A DNA stretch of 64,000 nt from the NCBI GenBank assembly GCA_958510875.1, contig OY294067.1:29624912-29688911 (forward strand). Reading direction: 5' to 3'. Of this stretch, positions 1 to 9,053 are shown piece by piece. A model generated the notes under the pieces. The model saw nothing but the letters and a program-made list of their open reading frames with translations. It did no database searches and was not told the DNA's origin. The position numbers and the translations under genes are program-made. The first letter of the stretch is position 1. Every line of letters begins with the position of its first letter. This DNA is from Endomychus coccineus (taxonomy: Eukaryota > Arthropoda > Insecta > Coleoptera > Endomychidae).

Positions 1-237
1 CATAATATGTATGTTCTCAGATATAGCAAAGATTTCAACGTTGCCTCGGTATTTTTGCGATTTTCATGTATAAAAGTGCATATTCTGAATCAGTTTTTGC
101 TGAAGATGAATGAATTCTTGTCAGTCCTCTTTTTACATTTCTATAGTAAACATTATCTAGGACGCGTAGAATTTCTCAAATCCGAAATTATCGTTTATTA
201 ATTTTTGGGTCGTATACATAATTTTGGTATCTTCCAA
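1..237. other. No recognisable feature
   Basis: AT-rich sequence. The only open frame (7-201, plus) has no recognisable domain and is probably chance. Confidence 0.5.
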
Positions 238-463
238 ATTCAGTAACCACATGTGGCATATTCAGCAAAGGTTCTATTTTCTTTTTTAACGAACTCGCCA
301 CAAATGAAGCAAACTTCATTCACTGGAGGAACAGTTATGGAACACTGTTTTTACTTTCTTTACTGTCAATAGAACTTTGTAAATCTTCTTTTTCTCCAAA
401 TTTCTTTGCCTTTTTTCTAGAGTTGTTTTTTCTGGAGTGGCAGTTAATATTCTTGGAATATTA
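238..463 (-). pseudogene. pogo/Tigger-type transposase, C-terminal relic
   Basis: On the minus strand, starting at the edge of the palindromic element, one frame reads IPRILTATPEK followed by a Lys/Arg/Glu-rich stretch (TLEKRQRNLEKKK). After a frame change it reads VNEVCFICGEF at about 315-275. An ILT-x-TPEK box, then a basic stretch, then a C-x-x-C-G-E zinc knuckle is the C-terminal order of many pogo/Tigger (DDE_1) transposases. No catalytic region is present. If the palindromic element and one copy of its TTA duplication are removed in thought, the frame continues in phase into 1703-1735. This suggests the element landed in this gene. The assignment rests on motif order only. Confidence 0.4.
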
Positions 464-1699
464 TAGTCTAGGAGCCAGAGCGATATTGATGGTCTTAACA
501 TTAACCCGATGGCACTATGGTTTATCGTTAAAGGACGGTTCAATGACCAATTTTTCCCGGCTGCTAGATCTCGAGATACAGCATTCGCGTTTTTTTTTTA
601 CTGGATGTTAACCATTTTCAAGTTGCGGTTACTTGAGAAGCATCCCATTCTTATACACTTCCACCATGTGCCATCATTTTTTATAGTGTCCGTTTATCAG
701 GCCGGCCAGTTAAAATTGGACCGAAAATGGACTGCTGGTTAACCCTTCCAAACCTGGTGGAAAAAGTTCATTGGTGTTGGCAATTGTTAACATACCCTAT
801 GCCATCAAAAGTTATTGGTCCATTTCCGAGTAATTGGCCATTATTTGGACCACAAATGTTTCTTTTTTCATTTTGTGGCTAAAACTTGCAGGTTACAAGA
901 TAACATGATGGCACCATGTTGAATAACTTTATTGGAGGTCAAATAAAGATTCAAAATTATTGCCATCACTCCTTGCCTATTTAAACCCCCCAAAATACCC
1001 TAAAACCACCCCCGAAAAAATATAAATAATATGGATAATATGACCAATTTTATCATAAATTAGTAAATTTTTGAGATTCTGGTTGGGTTTAAAATCGAAA
1101 CGGCAGTTTTTTTGTTTTTGTTTTGTTTTGGGGGGTGGTTTTAGGGAGTTTTGGGGGGTTTGAATAGGCAAGGAGTAATGGCAATAATTTTAAATATTTA
1201 TTTGACCTCCAATAAATTTATTTAACATGGTGCCATCATGTTATCTTGTAACCCGCAAGTTTTAGCCACAAAATGAAAAAAAGAAACATTTTTGGTCCAA
1301 ATAATGGCCAATTACTCGGAAATGGACCGATAACTTTTGATGTCATAGGGTATGTTAACAATTGCCAACACCAATGAACAGTTTCCACTAGTTTTGGGAG
1401 GGTTAACTTGCAGTCCATTTTCTGTTCAATTTTAACTAGTCAGCCTGATAAACGGACACTATAATAAATGATGGCACATGGTGGAAGTGTATAAGAATGG
1501 CATGCTTTTCAAGTAACCGCAACTGGGAAAGGGTTATCCTCCTGTCAAAAAAAAAATGCGGATGCTGTATCTCGAGATCTAGCAGTCGGGGAAAATTCGG
1601 TCTGTGAGATGAATTGGTCATTGAACCGTCCTCTAACGATAAACCATAGTGCCATCGGGTTAATGTTCAGACCATCAATATCGCTCTGGCTCCTAGACT
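464..1699. mobile_element. 1.24-kb palindromic (foldback/MITE-like) element
   Basis: Positions 464-1014 match the reverse complement of about 1127-1699 along their whole length, with scattered substitutions and small indels. The arms are about 550-570 bp and the unique loop about 110 bp. Both ends read TAGTCTAGGAGCCAGAGCG inward. TTA lies immediately outside both ends (461-463 and 1700-1702), a 3-bp target duplication of the kind made by PIF/Harbinger-type elements, although that family is only an inference. There is no coding capacity. The divergence between the arms shows the copy is old. Confidence 0.85.
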
Positions 1700-1842
1700 A
1701 TTAAGCTTTCTTCCTCGTGTATTATATATTTTTTTATTTTAGACAAGTTAACTCTTCAAAAGCAAAAAAGTCTTATTTTGAGCTGGAAGGTGCCACATAA
1801 TGCAAAGACCTCGGCAATAACCACAGCTTTGGAGATCCTGTA

Positions 1843-1975
1843 TGTGCTGAGTGATGATGACAATGAAGCTTACGTCATTTGTGGCGAATTCCATAAAACA
1901 GAAACATGTTAGGTAACCACTACGGAAAATGTCACAACTGGGCACTGGATTTGATAGCCACAATTCCATGTAAAT
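1843..1975 (+). pseudogene. Possible pogo-type C-terminal zinc-knuckle relic
   Basis: The plus strand reads DDDNEAYVICGEF, then after a stop and a shift YGKCHNWALD. The pattern C-x-x-C-G-E ... K-C-x-x-W-A resembles the PHD-like knuckle at the end of pogo-type transposases, where W-x-x-C-x-x-W-A-H is usual. It has the same core as the minus-strand fragment at 275-315 but the opposite orientation. It is too short and damaged for a firm call. Confidence 0.25.
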
Positions 1976-2394
1976 ATATTTATTCTATATTTAAACCAGA
2001 TTACAATACGTGGTAGTAGATATAATATAATACATATTACAGTCTGCGGCGATCTAGTGCATATATAGCTCTGTAGCTTGAAACTGAACTAACAATAGTT
2101 TTTTTTCTTGTTCAGAAACAATATAAATACAAAAAAATATATGTTATTATGTATGAATATGAATTACAATAAAATAGCTGCGGGTAAAACAGATTAAAAT
2201 GTATATAGGTCCAGTACATTAGAGATTTTATATTGTTCTTGTGATGATTTAATGGTAATTTTTTCATTGATTGGAAAATTTTATTACAAATTTATGTATA
2301 ATCAAGTTTATTGCAGATGTAGTTATTTTTTGTTCTTGTATTATGACCATGATTGTTGGCCCGTTCCTGAAATAGATGCTGGTTTTGACGAGTG
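1976..2394. other. AT-rich gene-free stretch
   Basis: No coding, RNA or repeat signal recognised. Confidence 0.5.
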
Positions 2395-3073
2395 AAGATA
2401 ACTGACTTGATCTGCCAGATGGATGCCACATTTGCTCTCTGTTAACAAGAAGCGTGACCGTGTGACAACTTCAAACGAGTGTTTGGCGTTGTTCAAGCAG
2501 GATGAGAAGGACTTTTTGCCCCTTTTCGTGACCGTGGACGAAACATGGATCCATCACAACACACCAGAGACCGAAGAACAGTCGAAACAGTGGACTTGTC
2601 TTGGCGAATCGAAGTCGAAAAAGGCCAATGTGGGTTTATCGGCCAACATAGTCATGGCGACAGTTTTTTGGGATGCACCAGTATCATCCATATCGATTTC
2701 ATTGAAAAGGGCAAAACGATCACCGGCGTATATTATGCAGAGCTGTTGGGTCGATTTGACACCAATTTTAAGCGAAAGCGGCCGCATTTGGCAAAGAAAA
2801 AAGTTGCTTAAATTGTGCTACGAATTGGTTCGTTATCCACCACATTCTTCAGATTTGGCCCCCTGCGATTTTTATCTAATTCCAAACTTGAAGAAATGGC
2901 TCGGCGGAAAGAAATTTGACGAATTCATCGAAAAAAAAACGCGTATTTTGAAGGATTGTGAAAATCGTATTATCTGGAAGGGATCGAAAAATCAGAAAAA
3001 CGTTGGACAAAGCATATCGGGCTATAAGATTATGTTGAGAAAGAAAATAAGTTTTTCCGCAAATCGTTAGGAA
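2395..3073 (+). pseudogene. mariner transposase relic, copy 1
   Basis: This is a DDE transposase of the mariner (DD34D) type, which cuts and pastes DNA at TA sites. Visible parts are the region after the helix-turn-helix (ARWMPHLLSVNKKRDR), the first catalytic Asp in VTVDETWIHHNTPE, and the third in SSDLAPCDFYLIPNLKKWLGGKKF. The segment KGKTITGVYYAELLGRFD and FKRKRPHLAKKK is in a different frame (about 2705-2810). The HDNARPH region carrying the second catalytic Asp is missing: the sequence jumps from LAKKK to the YELV that precedes the third motif. The N-terminal DNA-binding half is also absent. It is inactive. A related copy lies on the minus strand at 42090-42932. Confidence 0.9.
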
Positions 3074-3282
3074 ATTTTGACATTCTAGGCAAAATTTCTT
3101 AAAGAAAAAGTCAAGATTTCCTATTCACTTCTTTACTGTAAGGAAATAATATTTCCTTACTGTAAGGAAAGGAAGTTGTTAGTGTTCTACATAAATGATT
3201 GAAAACACATTGTTTATAAGGAATTAATTTATATTTTGAAAACATCAATACATTGCAGAATAAATTTCAAAATTAATTTGTC

Positions 3283-4047
3283 ATATTTACAGTTATTTTA
3301 TAGTTAGTACAATTATTGAATAGTGGAGGAACATTATTAAAACTATGAGAAACATTTTGGACAACATGCGGGGTGGTAGGGTTATTTTATTGAATATTTT
3401 GTACTGTGAAAATTTTTTATTTGCCGCCTCAACCTTATTGTTAAGAAATTCTTCGATATATCCTTCAGCAACATTTGATGACTTCCATCCACCATGCCTC
3501 TTTGTCTTTAACCAGTTATGTCGGCACCAGACTCAACCAATATTGTTGCAGAAGACCGACGAAAGCAGTTACCAGTATATTCTGTCGGATTTACCAACTT
3601 CAGATAAGTAGCAACTATTTTAGGCATTTTTCTAAATTGATGATTTCCTACCACTTGTCTAGTACCCTTTCCGCTTTGATATTTAAAGAAAAATCGGTCA
3701 CTGTTCATATTTTTTGGTCTTAACGAAACATACTTTGATAAACATTCAAGTACATCTGATTAATTACAAAGGATGTTGGTTTGTTGGTCTTCGAATCATT
3801 TATGCTAATTAAAAGCTTAGATTCTAGGTCTTCTACATCGTGTAGTCATTCGGACTAATTCATTCATTCTACAGGCCCCAGTAATACAAAATATTAAAGC
3901 CACCTAATAAAATAAATGTGTAATCTAAATAGAAATTAAAACCTTGTAAATTACCTTAATCATTAAATTTTCTTTATCTGGAGCTTCCTGTATAAATTTT
4001 TCAATTTCTTCCTTCGTTAAAATCTTAGATTTCTTTGCCCTATAACC

Positions 4048-4051
<4 letters not shown>
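3283..4051 (-). pseudogene. Crypton-like tyrosine recombinase, C-terminal part
   Basis: Minus-strand continuation of the gene whose N-terminus lies at 8448-8745, split by the LINE at 4052-8447. From 4046 downward it reads GYRAKKSKILTKEEIEKF, then EAPDKENLMIK, a probable 51-nt GT-AG intron (3904-3954), then VALIFCITGACRMNELVRM. After a 1-nt shift it reads DVEDLESKLLIS, then RPKNMNSDRFFFKYQ, and the catalytic block YTGNCFRRSSATILVESGAD, KRHGGW and VAEGYIEEF. Tyrosine recombinases use R...H-x-x-R...H/W...Y. Here the H of H-x-F-R-R has become N, and KRHGGW and the Tyr of EGYIE remain. Frameshifts and stops make it a pseudogene. Animal Cryptons and the DUF3504 proteins derived from them share this layout. 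Confidence 0.8.
3904..3954 (-). other. Probable 51-nt GT-AG intron in the Crypton-like gene
   Basis: Minus-strand sequence begins GTAATTTACAAGG and ends TTTATTTTATTAG. Reading through it gives a stop; removing it joins LMIK to VALIFCITGACR in phase 0, matching the continuous protein expected for this recombinase family. Found by translation only; no transcript is available. Confidence 0.6.

Positions 4052-4080
<29 letters not shown>
4052..4080 (-). repeat. (ATT)n 3' tail of the LINE
   Basis: About nine trinucleotide units (TAA on the plus strand) at the 3' end of the LINE, directly against the CTTAA duplication. Microsatellite tails of this kind are used by several LINE clades instead of poly(A). 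Confidence 0.85.
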
Positions 4081-4341
4081 TTTATTTACCAGATTTACAA
4101 AATAAATACAAAACATTTACAAACTAAGTTCAGATACAAATACAGTTTAGCTTAGTTTATGTTGGTGGTGTAAACAAACAGAAGGTATATTTCACAGAAA
4201 TACCCAATAGGTATTTGTTTGTGATATTATTGAATCATTTTCTTTTTATAATTAGTCATTTTAATTATTTTCTTTATCAAGTAAGCATCGTATATCTAGG
4301 TTCTTAGATATTGTGTCGCATTCTTTGTTATATATTTATAA

Positions 4342-5682
4342 TTATAAATTTGTTGGAGGCATGTATATATTAATGTCAATTATATTATGTATAGTTTTTC
4401 TTGGTGTTAATAGTAGCCATTTTTTAATTTTGTTTTTGAAAGTATTTAGGACTTTAACTTTTTTTATTTCAACTGGAATGTGATCATAAATTCTATATAG
4501 GAGGAAGCTAAAATGTTTTTTTCCAATTTGTTTATTTTTTTTTTCTTTTATGCATATTGCATTTTTAAATCTTGTACTGTGTTTATGTGTATTATAAAAG
4601 ATAATGTTTTTTGATTTAAAATGATAGATTAGTGTGACTTTGCAGTAAAGTTGCTTAATATCTAATATTCGGGCTTCTTTAAACAAATCATTTGAAGGAT
4701 AGAATTTATTTTCATTAAATATGATTTTAAGCACCCATTTCTGAATAACTTCGAGATTTTTTAAATAGTTGTCATTAGCTCCACCCCAGCCAATAATTCC
4801 ATATGTGATTTGCGATTCAATCAATCCGTAATATAATATTTTGAGTTCTGAAATACTTAAGAACTGTTTTATGTATTTGAATTTATACAATAATCCCCTA
4901 ATTTTATTAATGATACAATTTATTTGTAAATTCCATCTCAGATATTTATCTATTACGATTCCTAAGTACTTAATCGAGTTTTCAGATTTGATTTTTAAAT
5001 CTACTGTTATTACGAGTTCTTGAAAAGATGGTTGACTGTTTGTATACGATGAAAATGAAAGATACTTTGTTTTATCACTATTTAAGGTAAGTAAATTGTT
5101 ATCAAACCAATTTTTTATAATACAAAATTCCTTTTCGGCTAAAATCTTTAAGTATTCCCAAGTGTCGGCTTTAAAGAAGACTACTGTATCATCGGCAAAG
5201 CTTATGATCTCTCCCTTAATTGGTAATTTTAATAGATCGTTTATGTATATAGTAAACAATATTGGTCCTAAAACAGTCCCCTGAGGAACACCATATTGTA
5301 CATTTTTTGGGATACTTAAGGAATCATTAATTTTAACATATTGTTGCCGATTGGTTAAATAACTGTAAAATAAGTCGAGTGCCAAGCCTCTGATACCGTA
5401 GTTTTCTAGCTTCTTTAACAATATTGTATGGCTTACCGTATCAAAGGCTTTTGCCAAGTCAACAAAAATGCATAAAGAGGGCATATTTTCATCTAAGGCC
5501 TTATATAAATGTGATGTTAAGTATGCAATGGCATCCTCTGTTGACTTGGCTTCTCTAAAACCAAATTGTTTGTCTGATAATATCTTGTGTTTTGTTAAGA
5601 AATTGTTTAATCTAGACTTTAGAACTTTTTCCAGTATTTTTGCCAAATTTGATATTAGAGAGATTGGTCTATAGTTCACCAT
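4342..5682 (-). CDS. LINE ORF2, reverse transcriptase part
   Basis: A 446-residue open frame with the complete RT core. It has MVNYRPISLISNLAKILEK near the start, the first catalytic Asp in FVDLAKAFD (about residue 74), GVPQGTVLGPILF (131-143), and the FADD catalytic pair (about 162-165). KYLGIVID and a thumb region with LIESQITYGIIGWGG follow. It copies the element's RNA into DNA at the nicked target. Natural translation would enter from the upstream segment at 5676-6107; a run of nine A at 5682-5690 puts this part out of frame by one base, so the ATG used here is not the true start. There are no internal stops. No RNase H follows, and the protein ends normally before the 3' UTR. Confidence 0.93.
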   Translation of the reverse strand: MVNYRPISLISNLAKILEKVLKSRLNNFLTKHKILSDKQFGFREAKSTEDAIAYLTSHLYKALDENMPSLCIFVDLAKAFDTVSHTILLKKLENYGIRGLALDLFYSYLTNRQQYVKINDSLSIPKNVQYGVPQGTVLGPILFTIYINDLLKLPIKGEIISFADDTVVFFKADTWEYLKILAEKEFCIIKNWFDNNLLTLNSDKTKYLSFSSYTNSQPSFQELVITVDLKIKSENSIKYLGIVIDKYLRWNLQINCIINKIRGLLYKFKYIKQFLSISELKILYYGLIESQITYGIIGWGGANDNYLKNLEVIQKWVLKIIFNENKFYPSNDLFKEARILDIKQLYCKVTLIYHFKSKNIIFYNTHKHSTRFKNAICIKEKKNKQIGKKHFSFLLYRIYDHIPVEIKKVKVLNTFKNKIKKWLLLTPRKTIHNIIDINIYMPPTNL

Positions 5683-6107
5683 TTTTTTTTATCTCCATTT
5701 TTAAATAGAGGTTTAATTATACCTATTCTAAAAGCTGACGGCCATTTTCCTTTTTCCAATGTCAAATTTACCAAAAATACCAGGGGATCAATAATGTTAG
5801 GTAAGATTTTTTTTAATAGTTCCGAAGTAATATTATCATTTCCAGGTGCTTTCTTATCTTTAAGTTCTTTAACATATTTTTGAAGTTCAAAATCAGTTAC
5901 TGGTTGAAGGAAGAGTGAATCTTGTACCGTTATTAGTGATTTATTAGAGTATCCTGCTGTTTTTATATTTTTTGCTAATTTTATGCCAAGGTTGGAGTAA
6001 TACTGGTTAAATTCATTTGCTATATCTTTATCATTATTGAGTAATTGTCCTGATTCTGATTTTATCGATGTTATTAAATTTTTTTTTATATTACTTTCAT
6101 TACACAT
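5676..6107 (-). CDS. LINE ORF2, linker and start of reverse transcriptase
   Basis: A 143-residue segment joining the endonuclease part to the RT part. It has YVKELKDKKAPGNDNITSE, the usual K-x-PG-x-D box at the start of the fingers domain, and ends in IIKPLFKNGDKKKW, where family members read on directly into NYRPISL. Both boundaries are frame breaks at runs of nine A on the coding strand (6107-6115 upstream, 5682-5690 downstream). It overlaps both neighbours by a few bases and is otherwise undamaged. Confidence 0.9.
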   Translation of the reverse strand: MCNESNIKKNLITSIKSESGQLLNNDKDIANEFNQYYSNLGIKLAKNIKTAGYSNKSLITVQDSLFLQPVTDFELQKYVKELKDKKAPGNDNITSELLKKILPNIIDPLVFLVNLTLEKGKWPSAFRIGIIKPLFKNGDKKKW

Positions 6108-7293
6108 TTTTTTTTATACATTTATATAAATTACTTGAAGATTGATTATGATTTCTATGTATTTCTTTTCTAAAATAATTAACTTTGGTTTGTTTAATTA
6201 ATGAGTTGAATTTATTTCTATAATTTTTATACTCTATGTTTAAAATTTCATTATCAGGATCTTTTAATAGTTTTTTGTATAATTCATTTTTAGTTTTACT
6301 AGAAATAATTAGTCCTTCAGTAATCCATGGTTTTCTACGTTTTTGTTTTGGTTTTAATTTGATTTCAGTTGTATTTTTATCAATTTTTAATTTTAAGGTG
6401 TTTATAAGAATATCGGTGGCAATATCTACATCATTACTTTGGTAAAGTGTTTGCCAGTTTTCGTGGTTTAAGTCTAGACATAGTGAATTGTAATTGATAA
6501 TATATTTATACTCAATTTCAGGAGTTGTTAATAAGCGGTTGATATCTAAATGTAATATTATTGGATAATGATCTGTGATTGACAATTCAAGAATGATTGG
6601 TGTAATTTTTGTATTATAGTTTATAGATTTTATAAATGCATGATCAATGCACGATTTTTTATTATTTTGGATTCTAGTAAATTTGTTGAAATAAAATTTA
6701 AACCCTGCTTCTTCCATTATGTTGAGATAATCTTGTGTAAAATTTTTGGTGTTCAAAATATTTATATTAATATCTCCTATTATTATGTGAAAGTCAACAT
6801 TTTTGTTATGTGAGTTTAGAAAGTTTTTGAGGTTGTTGTTGAAAGCAGAAGGGCATGTTGGATGCGGTCTATATATGGCTGATATGGCAATAGTCCTTTT
6901 ATTATAATTAAGAAGAATATTAATAATCTTTATGTTATCAAAATTAATAATTTCTACATCATAACAATCTAATTTCTTCCTTATATATACTAAAACACCA
7001 TCCTGCTTGTTTATATCTCCATCATCATAAAGTATATCATACCCAGAGAGTGTAAATAAATTTTTATTAGTAATTCTAAAAGTTTCTGTTAGCACAATTA
7101 TATCAAACTGATTATTTACTTGTTCTAAAATTAAAGTAAGTTCATCAAAATTTTTGTTGATACTTCGAATGTTATTATGAAATATTTTAAAATTCGACAA
7201 GTTTGAACTATATAATTCATTATATTCATTTAGTGTTGAAATTACAAATGTGTTAATAGACTCATTTTGATATTCAGAGATATATTGATCCAT
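6100..7293 (-). CDS. LINE ORF2, APE-type endonuclease
   Basis: 397 residues starting MDQYISEYQN. This is an apurinic-endonuclease-like nuclease that nicks target DNA to prime reverse transcription. Visible catalytic motifs are IFHNNIRSI (Asn about 40), LTETF (Glu 70), AIYRP (about 140-143), IIGDININI (Asp about 174), SCIDHAFI (Asp-His about 217-218) and SITDHYPI (Asp-His about 241-242). All key residues are present. A connecting region rich in Lys and Asn follows. The frame ends at KCIKKNV in a nine-A run, where it should continue into the segment at 5676-6107. The start ATG lies 118 bases downstream of the ORF1 stop. Confidence 0.93.
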   Translation of the reverse strand: MDQYISEYQNESINTFVISTLNEYNELYSSNLSNFKIFHNNIRSINKNFDELTLILEQVNNQFDIIVLTETFRITNKNLFTLSGYDILYDDGDINKQDGVLVYIRKKLDCYDVEIINFDNIKIINILLNYNKRTIAISAIYRPHPTCPSAFNNNLKNFLNSHNKNVDFHIIIGDININILNTKNFTQDYLNIMEEAGFKFYFNKFTRIQNNKKSCIDHAFIKSINYNTKITPIILELSITDHYPIILHLDINRLLTTPEIEYKYIINYNSLCLDLNHENWQTLYQSNDVDIATDILINTLKLKIDKNTTEIKLKPKQKRRKPWITEGLIISSKTKNELYKKLLKDPDNEILNIEYKNYRNKFNSLIKQTKVNYFRKEIHRNHNQSSSNLYKCIKKNV

Positions 7294-7410
7294 TTATTAC
7301 TTAGTGTATATGTATATAAAACTCCTATTTATACTAATTTGTGAAATAGTTTGTTCAACAGACAGATTTGTTATTATTGAAAATATTTTATAATGGAACA
7401 TAGGGTAATG

Positions 7411-8447
7411 TTAATTATAATTAGTTTTTTGCTTGAGTAACTCCACATGTTTTTTATAGATCTCACAATCGTTATCAAAAGCCTTATGATTAATATCAAA
7501 TTTTGTGTTATTTTTAATATTACTATTAGTGCAGTTTATACATTTATAGCAAGTTGTATTACATTCCTTTGAAGAATGTGATTGCATACATTTAGAACAA
7601 ATAACAGTTTCTATTCTACATTCATTTGATTTATGATTGTAGCCACAGCACTTAAAGCATCTGAATAGATGAGTATTTTCATATACAATACCTCGCTCAT
7701 AACCAATGTTCACTTTTTTAATTTGTAGAAGTTTTCTGTAAGCTGACCCATTACAGTCAATTACGCAATATTGTGAGTCTCCCTTGTTATTGTTCTTGAT
7801 AAATTTCAGTTCCAGTTCATCGTTGTCGGTAATTTGTTCATTTTGACTTCTTAGAGCTTCGATAACTTGATCTGGTTTAATTTTTAAATTTATATTAGTT
7901 ATCATGACACTTGGCTTTTTCATTTTGGTTTCGTCAATGTTGTAATTAGGCATTTTTTTTATTAGTTCTTCTTTCATTTTTAAAGTGGAAGCTTTTGTCG
8001 TACATTTAATTAAAATAGATCCTTGTTTACCATTTTTAATCATACTAACACCTACAGCAATTTTAACTGGATCTACATTTTGTTCCATGTCTGATTTAGT
8101 TTGGGTGCTATTTTGATTTGTTTTTGGGGCAATAATTATGCAGGGTAAATTTTGTTGAACTTTATTACTTGGCGTTGAGGTAATTAATGCATAAGTCGGT
8201 GAAGTCGTATCCTTTTTTGATGCGTCTATATTTTCCATCTTCTTTTTTAATTCTAAAATTTCATTTTCCAAAAGGCAAATTGTCTTATCTTTACTTTCCA
8301 GCAGCTTAGATTTATCATCAATAATTGTATGCAGTAAGCTAAAGGTATCATTTTTTCTACATTTTCTGCAAAGGTATTTCATAATACGATTTCTTAATTG
8401 TAATACTTTAACTTCCGAAGAAGTAAGGTCCCCGCATGTTTTACAAA
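7411..8447 (-). CDS. LINE ORF1, PHD-like remnant plus CCHC knuckles (5'-truncated)
   Basis: This is the nucleic-acid-binding protein of the LINE. The frame is open upstream of the first Met (8382) to the element's 5' edge, reading CKTCGDLTSSEVKV ... YLCRKCRKND, the second half of a PHD-like finger. A heptad-like region (LLESKDKTICLLENEILELK) follows and probably forms a coiled coil. The C-terminal third has CX2CX4HX4C (CFKCCGYNHKSNEC), then CSKCMQSHSSKEC, then a third Cys/His cluster. The finger's first half is missing because the element is 5'-truncated, so the true start is lost. No internal stop is seen. Confidence 0.85.
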
Positions 8448-8745
8448 CTTAAGCTTGCCGATTCAATAAAGAAGGAAGTTTTGAATATGTAGATATATCT
8501 ACATTGTGTTTAATTGCAAGGGTTGACTTCAACATTGAATAATTGGCCCATAATGTTGAAGATTTCATCTTTAAACAAAGGTCTTACAACATTTTCTGAG
8601 AAAGAACTCGTGTTTTTACTCTTGCGATACTCCATAAAACGTTTATATGCATATTCGTACTTTTTCTTGATTTCTTTGGCAATAATTCTAATGAAGCAGT
8701 ATTCACTGCCTCAACCAGCTCTGGAGGAGTCCCAGAAAGTCCCAT
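8448..8745 (-). pseudogene. Crypton-like tyrosine recombinase, N-terminal part
   Basis: From a Met at 8745 (minus) the frame reads MGLSGTPPELVEAVNTASLE, then LLPKKSRK. After a 1-nt shift it reads KYEYAYKRFMEYRKSKN and SSFSENVV, and after another shift SSTLWANYSMLKSTLAIKHN and YSKLPSLLNRQA. This is the N-terminal core-binding domain of DUF3504/Crypton recombinases, where L-x-x-K-Y-x-x-A-Y-x-x-F and W-x-x-Y-S-M-L-K-x-T-L are typical. It stops exactly at the LINE and resumes at 4046 with GYRAKKSK, the expected next residues. A stop codon in RQA-stop-GYR is a further lesion in the original gene. Confidence 0.8.
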
Positions 8746-9008
8746 TTTATTTTCGAGAACACCAGCAATTAAATTTATATACCTACGTCAAGTTTGACAA
8801 TTCAACCTTAATACGTTTCCATAGTAATCCAAGTAATTTTATTACGAATTTCAAAGCACCATTTATTTGTGAATAAAATTATTCGCGATTTTTTCAAAAT
8901 TAATTAATACCTATCGAATTTTAAACGATTTGCGAAAAAATAGTATGTTTACCTCGTAGGAAAAGTCACATTCCTGGACTCCTGAACAATGTACTATTCA
9001 CCAAATAA

Positions 9009-9053
9009 ATCATCTTGTTTAATTTTTCAGTTCCTTTTCACCTTGCCCTCGTA
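9009..9053 (-). repeat. Solitary mariner terminal inverted repeat relic
   Basis: Reading the minus strand from 9053, TACGAGGGCAAGGTGAAAAG followed by an AACTG...ATTAAA stretch matches the terminus of the mariner copy at 42888-42932 at roughly three of four bases over 45 bp. No transposase lies next to it. Confidence 0.5.

Larger units (their letters stand above)
4052..8447 (-). mobile_element. CR1/L2-group LINE, nearly intact, 5'-truncated
   Basis: This 4.4-kb non-LTR retrotransposon encodes an RNA-binding ORF1 (7411-8447) and an endonuclease plus reverse transcriptase ORF2 (7293 to 4342), followed by a roughly 260-bp 3' UTR and an (ATT)n tail at 4052-4080. CTTAA lies directly outside each end (4047-4051 and 8448-8452) and is read as the target-site duplication. 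The 5' end starts inside ORF1's PHD-like finger, so the copy is 5'-truncated, as usual in target-primed insertion. ORF2 is broken only at two runs of nine A. No RNase H domain is visible. CR1/L2-group placement is from the PHD-like ORF1 and RT style; the exact clade is uncertain. Confidence 0.92.

Noticed and set aside
5676..6115. Programmed ribosomal frameshifting in LINE ORF2
   Set aside because: The two A9 sites would need shifts in opposite directions (+1 and -1), so homopolymer indels or assembly errors are more likely.
8514..8876. 120-residue plus-strand open frame as a gene
   Set aside because: It is antisense to the Crypton N-terminus, which is recognisable on the minus strand.
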